From positions 1,241,501-1,305,500 of the forward strand of contig OX345644.1 of the NCBI GenBank assembly GCA_947044365.1: a stretch of 64,000 nucleotides of DNA, written 5' to 3'. Source of the DNA: Petrosia ficiformis (Eukaryota; Porifera; Demospongiae; Haplosclerida; Petrosiidae). The notes under the pieces are model-generated. The model was not told the origin of the DNA. It searched no databases and worked only from the letters and a program-made list of their open reading frames with translations. The translations under genes and the position numbers were made by a program. Position 1 is the stretch's first letter. Each line of letters opens with the position of its first letter. Positions 24,380-38,562 of this stretch are shown piece after piece.

Positions 24380-24642
24380 TATTATATACTATATACGAGA
24401 TATACATTTTTATTGCAACATAATATAAATATATTATATTGATTCAATTTCCTGCTATTTTAAAATTAATAACAAAATGTGTGAACATACATAACATATC
24501 TTTGCCTAAATGTTATGACACATGTAAACACTGCATGACATCATATAGTATCATAATGACATGTTATGACACACAATGTGTAACACTACATGACATCATA
24601 TAGTATCAAATTGAAAAATTTTACTAAACAGTATGTTATGTC
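24380..24642. other. intergenic, nothing recognised
   Basis: AT-rich DNA with short imperfect 'catgacatcatatagtatca' duplications. It includes the presumed 3'UTR and poly(A) region of the middle URB2 copy. Confidence 0.4.
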
Positions 24643-25871
24643 TCAGATGATACCTCTGAAACGATAAAATTTGTTATACTCGTCAAACAGGTTTTGTAAG
24701 CTTTCTCTAGCCTGTTCATCTAATGAAGATTTGATATAATTCTTATCTTCGTCACTCAACAACTTGAACAGCTGTATCACACCAGACGAGATGGATTTCT
24801 AAAAGAAGAGGAGAAATGAGTTGAATAAGTTAACAATAATCAATTCACTCACTTTCATTTTTCCATTTAATGGTGCTTTCTCTGTTGTAACCATGTACTC
24901 TCCAATACAGTATACAGCAAACTGAAGACATGATAATCACATGATTGATCACATGACATGACATGTAATTTATTACCTGACGAAACCATGTCTGTCGACT
25001 GAGTGCTTCCAATAATCTGTATTACATATTATGAATGTATTACACAATATGATGTATGATGACACAATGTGACATTTTATGACAGTTATTACACAGTATT
25101 GTGTATGATGCATGTGACATTTATGACAGTTATTACACATTATGATGACACAATGTGACATTTTATGACAGTTATTACACAATATGACACTTTATGTATG
25201 ATGCAGCATGACATTTTATGACAGTGTATAACACAGTACTGATATAATACTACATATCAGTACATCTACATGTACATGTAGAGGTCAGTACATGTAGATG
25301 TACATGTACATGTACATGTCAATGCATGTACATGTAGATATCAGTACATGTACACACATACCTACCTAATTAGAAGTGCTATGGTTTCTCTATAATTTAT
25401 TGGACAAGGTTGTATATATAATCTCTGAGCTGCTGTGATGTTTACTCTCAAACACTGTACTCATAATTGTTAAGACAAACTACAACACAATATCAAACAG
25501 GATAATAATTACATAACTCTTATACTGTACCAAATTATTATATAGTTCCCTCCTGCATACCATGGACCCTTCATACATACACATAGCCTCAATGTATCAT
25601 TCTAATTTTAAACATTTCGGGCCCTCTATAGTGAGGGGTGTGGTTTAGTAACTAGTTATTAAAAGGATATTATTAAGTGATGATAGGATTACAGCTGGAC
25701 ATTTTGACAACACTGAGGAATAATTATGAACAAGAGATAATAGCAGCTGTTGATATTCTAATAGAACCTCACATCTGAATAATGAATATACATGTATGTG
25801 TGTGTGAACGTATGTGTGTATGTATGTATATATGTATGCATGTGTGTATGTATGTATGTACATGTATGTAC

Positions 25872-25903
<32 letters not shown>

Positions 25904-26441
25904 ATATGTATGTACATACATTTGTATATCAATATATATATATAATGTCCTGTATGTCCATTTTATGTACATTTTATGTCTAATAAATATCACCTCCCTA
26001 ACCTTGTACTGAGTATTTCCTCTTGAATAATTGAGAAGATATGTAACAGAAAATTAACTGTTCTAGAATATAGTCCAACCTGAGGAGCAATAATATTACA
26101 CACACAGACAAACAAACACAGATGGATAGAAGGATGGATGGATGGACACACACACACACACACACACACGTGTATATATATATACCTGTTTAGGTAATGT
26201 TGTTAACAGCTGCAGTAGTTGTAATGATGATATGATTATTATTTTTGTTTTGTCAAACTCTTCATCTTCCGATATTACACATGATACAAACTCAATACAC
26301 TGAATTACCACCTGGAATATTAGACAATGTGTGTACATTGTATGTTTGTATGTATGTTTGTACATATGTATGTATGTATGTACATATGTATGTATGTATG
26401 TATGTACATGTATGTATGTACATATGTATGTATGTATGTAC

Positions 26442-26472
<31 letters not shown>

Positions 26473-26648
26473 TGTATGTATGTATGTATGTATGTATGTA
26501 TGTATGTATGTATGTATGTATGTATGTATGTATGTATGTATGTATGTATGTATGTATGTATGTATGTATGTATGTATGTATGTATGTATGTATGTATGTG
26601 TGTGTGTGTTTGTATGTATGTACGTATGTACGTATGTATGTATGTATG

Positions 26649-26679
<31 letters not shown>

Positions 26680-26990
26680 TACTACATGTCATGTACATGT
26701 ATTATGAATGTACATGTACCTTGGTATTCCATTTTCTCAGTTCCATTCTACCCTCTTGGGTCAAGCTTGAGTCCAATATTGACAACCAACACAAAATCCA
26801 ACACAACTTGGATTCAGAATGAGTCTCTTTCTGCATTAAAAAAATACACATGTATGATTGTATGTACACATGTACATATGTACATATATAGTTATATACA
26901 TGTACATACATACATACATACATACATACATACATACATGTACATACATACATATACGCACATACATACATACATACATACATACATACA

Positions 26991-27022
<32 letters not shown>

Positions 27023-30000
27023 CACACATACGTACATACATACATTGTACATATACACACATACATACATGTACATACATACACGCATACACATGTACAT
27101 ATGTATGTACATACATACATACCTGTACCAGTGTGAACGTATGTTCAAAAATGGCTGCCACATCAGATCTGTCATTCAGTTTTCTCAATAATGTTTTAAT
27201 TCCATATAAATATTTTGAAACAGCTGCACATAATGGTAACATCCCTTTCTCTTCATTACTTATTACATATTTCCTTATATGGTCATACTCATGCACACTA
27301 GGTACAGGGTAGCAATTTAAAATGATTTGTTTATGGAAGATGTTTTTGATTTTCTGCTGTTGACACATGTGAAGAAGTCTATCTTGAAGAACCTGCCATA
27401 TTAGGAGAGGCTTAAATGAGACGTCAATTGGTAGAAATGAAAAGGGCACAGTTAGAATCTGTGACACATGAGATAACTGGGAGGGAGGGAGGGAGGGAGG
27501 GAGGGAGGAGAAAGAGGAACAGAGGGAAGGAGGAGAAAGAGGAACAGAGGGGGAGGGAGAGAGGAGAGAGTTCAATATGTATATTAATTTTATGCTCATT
27601 ACACACTCAAAATGTATACTAACTTGTGCGACATCTTGAATGGAAGAAAGTTGACTCGATTCAGTTAATTTATGTAATCTACCAGGACATGTATAAAATA
27701 GAGATATACACTACCTGACTTTATTAACTAAAACAAAAGATTGTTATACCAAAACAACACTAGACTACATTCTAACTACAGTGTACTTCACTCACAAAGT
27801 ACACTGTAGTCAATGGAAGTACAGTGATAGTGTGTAAACTTAATAATGTCAGGTACTATATATATGAATTCACATCCATGAAATAGATGCATACAATAGA
27901 TACATATACACACAATATCTTATAAATATATATGTACGTACCTCCATTCTTGTTTCTGTAATCCAGTCCTTACTATATCAGAATAGACCATCATATCATC
28001 ATTAACCTGATTCCTGGTTTTATCAACAAAAAACTGGAGAAAGAATGGGAATAGGAATGGGAATGAGGAAAACAGGAATGGGAATGAAAACAGATATAAA
28101 ATGGGAACATGAATGCAAACGAGAACAGGAATATATAAGATAAGTTAATTAGGAAGAAACCCTCCTAACGGTGTTACACGGAATCCCAGCCACTCCTCCA
28201 ATCCCCTCAGCCCTATGTCATAGACTTCTCTCCTTACCTGATTAGAAACATGAGCTAGTAATAATAAACATCTACAATGAAATACTTCATTAGAAGAGAG
28301 CATGGAGGAGGAAGAACAGGTTGGGGTTTCCTCTTCATCAACTCTATTCAACAACTAAATAAAACAATAATACATATAATAATATAAATATTATAATAAT
28401 ATTTATATTATTATATCTTATTATGAGAAAATTAGTCACTTGGGAATTTTGATGGAACAATTACCTTTAATCAAAATTCAGCTTGCTGTATATGGCCAAA
28501 TACAGTGTATTTCTTTTTCTAGAACTGTTTTACCAGAATGTGGCTAACAAGAAAGTTGCTAATATTAACCAGCTCTCCGGGGCCGACGGCTTTACATCCC
28601 CTCCAAAGTATGGAGTGATGAACATCTCCCCATTTTGAGGTTAGAGCCGAGTGATACTCATGGGCGAAAAAAGCCTGCACCTAGTGGGGCTCGAACCTGC
28701 AACCTTCTCATTGCAGGCCAACACTTTAACCAATAGGCCACTACTACACCCCATTTTATATATTAAAGGTTAGCATTTCATTATCATTATCACTTCACAA
28801 GAGACTGATCTTATAATCACATTTATCATTCCATATTATCCCATCCCACCATCTCCTGTCCTATCTCTGCTCTTTCATTTCTAAATTTCTAATCTAAGAT
28901 GATACTTACTAATGTTACAAACTCTCGAGGCCACATTCCCAGTAACATATTCCATTCCAGTACCCTCTCCATAGCAACCAACACAGAACTCTACAAGAGA
29001 ACACAAGTATTGACTATGTGTTGATTCTGCGTGAATCATTACTTGAACTTCAGTTGTAGCTGATACACCACAGTCCAGTAACCATGGTAACAGAAATCTC
29101 AAATCTAATAATTGTTTCCCTTTTGCTTTCTTTTTGTGTCCTTTCTTCTTTGTTCTCCATGAGTGAGACATCTGATAAAATAACTGAGCAAGTGTCAGCA
29201 GACCTTGACAAAACACTTCATTGATATTAGTAGGGAACTCATCTAAAGACACTCCAACCTGTATGTATATATGCAGGTACATGTACAGTAATGTACTAAA
29301 TATGTGTACACGTACAGCAATGTACTGATCATCTGTACATGTACAGTAATTTACTAAGCATGTGTACATGTACAGTACTGTACTGATCAACTGTACATGT
29401 ACATGTAAAATGATGTACAGGTACATGTTCAGTAATGTACTAAACATGTGTACATGTACAGTTCATCTCACCTGTGCAGCAATACACAGACTTGTTACTC
29501 CACATACAACTTTGGTCACTCGAATGTCATGTGATCTTGTAACAGGAATCGAACTTATAACCTACATTTAAAGTATTGTTAAGATTACATGTACAGTACA
29601 TGTACTAATATTATAATTACAATAATTACATGTACAGTACATGCAAGGGCGTAGCCAGGAAGAATGAATAGGGTAGGCTAGAAGTAAATGGCCGAAAATT
29701 TTAGCCAATTAATTATTCATGACAGGTGTGGTCAATTAATAATATTCGTAACAATAGACTAACCCAGCCTATTCGTTTAATATGGCGCTATAGAAGTGAT
29801 CTAAGCTGTATTTACTGAAAAGAATCAAAAGTTGTCTGGAAAACAATTATATTTCCACCATAATTATCATTATTTTTTATCCTGTAAGTATATAATTTAT
29901 TTTAATTTTATTATATACAATATTTTGAGAAGTAATTAAGAAATAAGTTCAAAATCTCAGGGTAGGCTATAGCCTACCCCAGCCTACTGCTAGCTACGCC

Positions 30001-30418
30001 CTTGAGTACATGTACTAATATTATAATTACAAGTACATGTACATGTACTAATATTATGATTGAATGATTAAAGTACATGTACATGTACAAATACTAAGAT
30101 TACGTGTACACGTAAATATTAAGTATTATGTACATGTACATGTACTAACATTTTATAATAAGGTTATTGGTTTTACTTACTTCAAGACAGATTGGTAGGT
30201 ACTGTAAACATTTATTAATTTTTTTCCTTTCTTTTTCAGATGGAGTTTTTCTACTTCCCTCTTCTCTTGACAATGAAACTGTCTTAATTATCTGTTCCAG
30301 CTCGTGAATAATTAATGAGACCTTCCCTTCTTCAGATGAGCAGCTGTAAAGATATTCCTTTATCTCAATAATATATCTACAACAAAAATAGATACATGTA
30401 TGTACATATGTACACACA

Positions 30419-30464
<46 letters not shown>

Positions 30465-31833
30465 AACACTTCTTTGGCCATAAAGCTCCTGCATGTGACA
30501 GACAGACATGACTCAAAGCAACATGGAGTTCTCTCATTTCTTGATAGGAGAAAGATAAGAGCAGCGAATCAACAACTCTCTTCAAGCCACAATAGTCAGT
30601 CTCAGAAAGACAAACAGACAAGATAGACGATGCTACTGCTTTCCACAATGGAGAGGAGGAGGAGGAAGAGGAAGAAGAGGAGGAAGAGACGTAGGTGTAT
30701 ATAAATGGTAGTTGAGATATGAATAGACTCCAAGATGCTGTGTGCTGATTCTCTTGAGAAATATTCAATATCTGTATGTATGTATGTGTATAAAGAAAAC
30801 AAGTCAGACTAGTTTTACAAGTACTAATAACAAGTATTACTTGTCCATTCCAGATGCTACTAAAACATGAAGATGGAGAAGGAGTCAGAAATTCTATGAA
30901 CAGAGGTACATCCTTTTTCTCTTGTGATGAAAATCTCAAATAGAGAATTGTCAACCATCTCTGTGGAATTAATGGATGTTATTAATTTACATAATATATT
31001 GTTTCTTACTAGTAAGAAGACAGTACGAGGTGAGAGAGATGACTCACTCGCTACACCTTCCTTCCAGCACATAGGAAGAGGAAGTTCCAAGTCTGAATCC
31101 CATACCATACTTAGACTGATTCCCATATAATCTACTGGTAACAGCTGATGATAAACAGCTGATAATGAATAGTAGAACTGAGAGACAATGAGCAATAAAT
31201 GAAGAACTGGATCGTGAAGTAATGGCTACAAATATAAAAGAAAAGAACAGAGATCAATGAGATCAATGAACATGCAAGACAGAGACCAATGATCTGGATA
31301 GAGACCTAGACGTCACCAAAAGACGGTGGGTGTGGCGGCAATGGTTTAATTTGACACAGATTAAAACCGAGACCTTAGGATTGAGGGGTGTGTCCTATGA
31401 ATTTTAATGAGGAGGTAAATATCCCATATCTAGTTAATAGTGTAGTAATAGCTCAATACATCTAACCTTCTCTTTTGCTATATCCATATATGGCAAGCAG
31501 ACGTCCTTCATAAGCATACAAACCACACCCACAATTTCTTCACAATGACGTACTTTACCAAATACATCCAGAGGAAGTGGAAGGAGTACTGTTTCCATGA
31601 CATTGATCACATGACTAACAGAAGATATCAAAGAGTCTGCTTTCTGAGATATATAGAGGGAGTTCCTTCTTTTCTTCTTTTGTGGAGAAGGAGTGGTAAT
31701 TGTCAGCTCATCAAGAAGAGGAAGGTAGTATTCTTTTAGTTCAGTAGTGAGTAATTCTATCAGAGACAGACACTGACCAGCTGGTAGAATCTTCAGTGAA
31801 CTATTGAAACTGAGAAAATACATTTATCAGAGA

Positions 31834-31892
<59 letters not shown>

Positions 31893-34800
31893 TACAATCA
31901 GATAAAATACATATATATTGTATATCTGAGAGTGCTGTAGTACTCTCTATGTAACTAGGGATGGCCTGGAAAAGTATAAATATTCAACAAGTGTCATACT
32001 GATTAGATATATATAATTACAATACCTCATGTGAAATGATAATAACAGTAGTTTATGAGTGATAAAGTCATGAAGGAGTGTACAACTGTATAGACACAGG
32101 ATGATTAGTTTATTATATATATTTCATATGGAATGATAATAACAGTAGTTTATGAGTGATAAAGTCATGAAGAAGTGTATAACTGTATAGACTAGTGTTG
32201 TTCTAGTTCTATTTATTTTAAAAATTCCAGTTCCAGTTCTGGAACTTTTTTGTTGTCGTTTACAGTTCCAGAACCTTTGTTTTGATAATTTTAGTTCCAA
32301 TTATAGTTCCAGAACCTTTATTTTGATAATTTTAGTTCCAATTATAGTTCTGTTTTATTGTCCTAATGCTAGTTCTATGGTGCCAGTTGCTGGTACTCAT
32401 CAGCTTTGCATGATATCATAATCAAAACAAGTTGTAAAATGCTAAAATTAGTATCCTTCCACACTGTAAAAATGAACCGGTTATTTTAACCCTTATTCGG
32501 TACAGGAGTTTCAATGCTATATTGATAATAAATAATAAATATTATAGTTGTGAGCTATGAATTATCTGTGGAGAACAATGTTATTTGTTGACAAATTCCA
32601 CAACTTTGTGCTTAATAACAAATAACAGACAACAGATAACATTTGCGTATATAGATTATTATATATATGTATATATATACACACAAATGTTTTAAAAAAT
32701 CTATTTGTTATTTGTTATTATAAGTACAGAGTTGTGGAATTTGTCAACAAATAACTTTGTTCTCCACAGATAATCGAATAAGAATTTACAATAATGTATA
32801 CCCACAAGCATATTTATTATCAATATAGCATTGAAACTCCTGATAAGGGTTAAAATAACCGGTTCATTTTTACAGTGCAACTTCAAAGAAAATGTAAAAT
32901 GGCCCAAGTTACCGGCATTCCTGACATTTGCAATTATTCATAGTGGTTTTAGTTACTGTACTAATTAAAGTTTAATCGCAAAGACTTAGTTCTATACCAA
33001 TTCAAGTTCTTAACAAAATATTTTTTTAGTTCTAATACCAATTCAAGTTCTTAACAAAATATTTTTTTAGTTCTAATACCAATTCAAGTTCTTAACAAAA
33101 TATTTTTTTTAGTTCTAGTACCAATTCTAGTTCTCGGTACTAGAACTAAAATAAAAAGGCCAGAACTAAAGTTATATTAGTTCTAGTACCCAAGAACTAT
33201 AACAACACTAGTATAGACACAGGATGATTAGTTCTACTTACCATATTAGGAAGTTTAATGTATAAATTCTATACAGTATACATATATTATATATATACTA
33301 TATACATTTAGACTATGGAAGTATTATACAATACTAATAAGCTCTTGTTAATAATAATACTTAATATTACCATACATGGTAAAAATAATGATCCAACTTT
33401 TCTACAAACTGTTCATAACCACAAATATTATCAGTTATTATAATAGATACTATTAATACATTTCTACCATATTAGGAATTAACCAGTCTATTTTTAGAAA
33501 GCAGAAAGAGATGGCTCAACAATCTTCTTCTACTGCTCTTAAGGAACTTCATGAACAACTAACATGTAATGTATGTTTGGATCAGTATACTAACCCCAAA
33601 ACTCTTCCATGCTTACATAGCTTCTGTTTAGAATGTATTGAGAAACTACCACAAGAACCACAGGTACAAACACACACACACAATCTGCTTTTGTTAACAC
33701 TTCATTGTTTATACATTATCTTATTTACTAACAGGGAGACAAGTATTTCATAAGGTGTCCTTCATGTCGTAAACCCACACAACTACCCGACATAGGACCC
33801 ACTCAATTCCCTACTGCTTTCCTCATTAATAGCCTCTTTCAACTACAAACTACTCTACAGAAAACGCTCAAAGGTCCAGACGTCTTTTGTGATAATTGTC
33901 ACAAGAACTCTGCTACTGGTTATTGTAAAAAGTGTACTCAATTCTTGTGTCCAAAATGTCTTGATGCACATAACACATGGCAGCCCTTCTCTACTCATCA
34001 GGTTATCAATGTACAAGATGTAGCACTACTCAATACTTCTAAACTACTTCCATTCAATGAGGATAGAAATATGAAGTGTAACGATCATAACAAGTCGTTC
34101 AAAGTCTACTGTGAAACCTGTCAACAGCTTATTTGTCGAGATTGTACGATTAGTCAACGACATCAAAATCACAAGTACAAGCTCGTTACTGAATGTTATC
34201 CTGATCATCATCAAGAGATAGAGGCTGACCTCACGACAGTAAAAAGGAAAGTAGCCGATGTTAATACAGCAGTGACTAACCTCATTACTCGAGAGAGGGA
34301 TGTCACAAAACAGGGAGAAGATGTCAAGAAACAGATCCACACAAACTCTCAAATAATCATTGACTTAGTTCAACGGTCAGAGAGACAGTTACTTCAACAG
34401 GTAGACATTGTAGTACAACAGAAAATCCGATTACTAACCAAACAGAGAGAAGAGGCGGAGACAGTCCTCAAACAGCTCAAAGGTTGTGAGGAGTTTGTAG
34501 AACAGAGTTTAAAGGTGGGGACTCAACAACAGATATTGAGGGAGAAACAGGATATGGTACAAGTAATGACAACAGTCAATCAAGATGTCAACCCTGTTGT
34601 ATTTCAACCAATAGAGGAGGCCAACATCACATTCACTAGTAATCAGGCATTGGTTGATATATTTGAGGGTATTGGTCAGTTAAAATTTAAAACGTTTGGC
34701 AAATCGATTCTCGTAAAGAATGCTTCTTACATTGGTAAGAAATCGACCATCACACTCAACCTCCACACTCAAGATGGATATCCCTTCTCAGTTCCTCTCT

Positions 34801-35822
34801 CCCTCATCTCTTGTGAACTCTTTTCTGCTGATGATAGTCAACTCATATCATGTGATATCAATGAGACCCAGTCAGGAAACTACGATATAAGCTTTACACC
34901 ACGTACCAGAGGAAAACATCAATTGACAATACGATTAGGAGGTGTGAATATCCCTGGTAGTCCCTTTACTCTTCATATCATCCCTTCCCCTGAGATGAGA
35001 GGTAAACCAGTGAATATTATATCAGGACTCAATAAACCGTTTTGTGTAGCAATCACTAAGAATGAAGAGATTGTAGTAGCTGAGAAAGATTCCCATTGTA
35101 TCACAATACTAAACAAGGAGGGAAAGAAAGTCAAGTCAATTGGAACATACGGAACAAAGGAGGGTCAACTCACTAATCCTCGTGGAGTTGCCATCTCTCA
35201 TGATGAACACATTTTAGTAACTGATAATCATCGACTACAGAAACTAACATTTGAAGGTCATTGTGTCAAATCAGTTGGGAGTAGTGAGAAAGGCAATGGT
35301 CCTCTTCAGTTTAATACTCCTATAGGTATTACAGTTCATCCTACCACAGGACAAATATTCATTGCTGATAATAATAATCATCGTATTCAAGTTCTCAATA
35401 AAGATCTCACCTACTCTTATATTTTCGGTAAGAAAGGTTCATCACCAGAACAATTCAATCAGCCATGGGATGTGACATTTGACAATGAAGGACATTTGTA
35501 TGTTGCAGATCAGTGTAATCACTGTATCAAGAAGTTCACATCAACAGGACAATACGTCTCAACATTTAGTTTGCATGGGTCTAATCCTGGTCAAATTAAA
35601 GATCCTTCCTCCATCATCATACATAATAATCTATTATATGTTAGTGAGTTGGGTAATAATCACCGTATCTCAATATTTGATACTAATGGATGTTTTATAC
35701 ATTGCTTTGGTAAGAGAGGTAGTGGAAAGGAAGAGTTTAGTGGTCCATTTGGTATAACAGTAGATTCATTAGGTAACTTGTATGTTAGTGACTATTTTAA
35801 TAGCAGACTAGTTGTTTTGTAG

Positions 35823-35878
<56 letters not shown>

Positions 35879-38127
35879 TTGATTCTAATTGTTCTTATAA
35901 TAATTTTACTTCACAATTTATCAACTAGTCATTCACAAGAAGAACAGGAACAAGTATTTTTAAAATGTGGGGATATCAATTGAAAAAGTACGCTAACAAG
36001 ATTGGAACAGTACCATAGCAACAAAACTAAACTAACCACTTCCATATAACTCTATAGTACACACATGTAGTTATATATACTTATGTATAGGGTTATATGG
36101 AAGTGGTTAGTTTAATTTTGTTGCTAAGATACCATCCTAATTTTGTTTGTGTATGTTTTTGGCTTTGATATCCCTACATGTTCTTTCATTTTTTAATAAA
36201 TATATTAATTATCAGAGACTTGATAAACATAATGGATGGCAGCCCTTCTCTACTCATCAGGTTATCAATGTACAAGATATAGCAGTACTCAATACTTCTA
36301 AACTACTTCCATTCAATGAGGATAGAAATATGAAGTGTAACGATCATAACAAGTCATTCAAAGTCTACTGTGAAACCTGTCAACAGCTTATTTGTCGAGA
36401 TTGTACGATTAGTCAACGCCATCAAAATCACAAGTACAAGCTTGTGACAGAGTCCTACCCTAAACATCATCAAGAGATAGAGGCCGACCTCACGAAAGTG
36501 AAAACAAAAGTAGCTGATGTTAATACAGCAGTGACTAACCTCATCACTCGAGAGAGGGAGGTGACAAAACAGGGAGATGTCAAGAAACAGATCCACACAC
36601 ACTCTCAACTAATCATTAACTTAGCTCAACAGTCACAGAGACAGTTACTTCAACAGGTAGACACTGTAGTACAACAGAAGATTCAATTACTAACCAAACA
36701 GAGAGAAAAGGCGGAGACAGTCTTCAAACAGCTCAAAGGTTGTGAGGAGTTTGTAGAACAGAGTATGAAGGTAGGGACTCAACAACAGATATTGAGAGAG
36801 AAACAGAATATGATACAAGTAATGACAACAGTCAATCAAGATGTCAACCCTGTTGTATTTCAACCAATAGAGGAGGCCAACATCACATTCACTAGTAATC
36901 ACACATTGCTTGATAAATATGAGGGTATTGGTCAGTTAAAATCTAAAACGTTTGGCAAATTGATTCTCGTAAAGAATGCTTGTTACATGTACATTGGTAA
37001 AAAATCGACCATCACATTCAATCTCCACACTCAAGATGGATATCCCTTCTCAGTTCCTCTCTCCCTCATCTCTTGTGAACTCTCTTCTGCTGATGATAGT
37101 CAACTCATATCATGTGATATCAATGAGACCCAGTCAGGAAACTATGATATAAGCTTTACAACACGTACCAGAGGAAAACATCAATTGACAATACGATTAG
37201 GAGGTGTGAATATCCCTGGTAGTCCCTTTACTTTTCATACCATTCCTTCCCCTGAGATGAGAGGTAAACCAGTGAATATTATATCAGGACTCAATGGACC
37301 ACATGGTGTAGTTATCACTAAGAATGAAGAGATTGTAGTAGCTGAGAGAGGTTCCCATTGTATTCCAATACTAAACAAGGAGGGAAAGAAAGTCAAGTCA
37401 TTTGGAACACAGGGAACAAAAGAGGGTCAATTCACTAATCCTCGTGGAGTTGCCATATCTCACGATGGACACATTTTAGTAACTGATAATCATTGACTAC
37501 AGAAACTAACATTTGAAGGTCATTGTGTGAAATCAGTTGGGAGTAGTGAGACAGGCAATGGTCCTCTTCAGTTTAATATTCCTATAGGTATTACAGTTCA
37601 TCCTACCACAGGACAAATATTCATTGCTGATAGTAGTAATCATCATATTCAAGTTCTCAATAAAGATCTCACCTACTCTCATAGTTTCGGTAAGAGAGGT
37701 TCATCACCAGAACAATTCAATTATCCATATGATGTGACATTTGACAATGAAGGATATTTGTATGTTGCAGATAGTAATAATCACTGTATCAAGAAGTTCA
37801 CATCAACAGGACAACACATCTCAACATTTAGTTCAGAAGGGTCTAATCCTGGTCAAATTAGTTATCCTTCCTCCATCATCATAGATAATAATCTATTATA
37901 TGTTAGTGAGTTTGGTAATCATCGTATCTCAATATTTGATACTAATGGATGTTTTATACCTTGCTTTGGTAAGAGAGGTAGTGGAGAGGGAGAGTTTAAT
38001 AAGCCGTTTGGTATAACAGTAGATTCATTAGGTAACTTGTATGTTAGTGACACAAATAATAACAGACTAGTTGTTTTGTAGATCTATTTTAAATATGACA
38101 TGTTTATCTTAGAGTGCAATAATGTAG

Positions 38128-38162
<35 letters not shown>

Positions 38163-38502
38163 TTGATTCTAATTGTTCTTATAATAATTTTAATTCACAA
38201 TAGTCATTCACAAGAACAGCAACAAATATTTTTAAAATGTGGGGATATCAAAAACAAAAAAGTACACTAACAAGATTGGAACAGTATCATAGCTAAACTA
38301 ACCACTTCCATGTAACTCTATAGTACACACACATAGTTATACTTTTGTATAGGGTTATATGGAAGTGATTTTGTTGCTAAGTACCATCCCAATCTTGTTT
38401 ATGTATGTTTTTAGTTTTGATATCCCTACATGTTCTTTCAAATATATATTATATTTTTATGGCCCATAGGGCCATCCCTATAATTGCTTTCCACGGGGTT
38501 TA

Positions 38503-38562
<60 letters not shown>

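Noticed and set aside
26096..27175. Several 90-200 residue frames of Met-Tyr-Val-Cys or His-Thr-Tyr-Ile
   Set aside because: They are translations of TATG/CATA repeats. Only the short ends belonging to URB2 exons are real.
28525..28560. 25-nt candidate URB2 exon ('caactttcttgttagccac') with AG and GT flanks
   Set aside because: It lies within the SINE tail (a related piece occurs at about 2090-2140) and does not fix the phase between the neighbouring exons.
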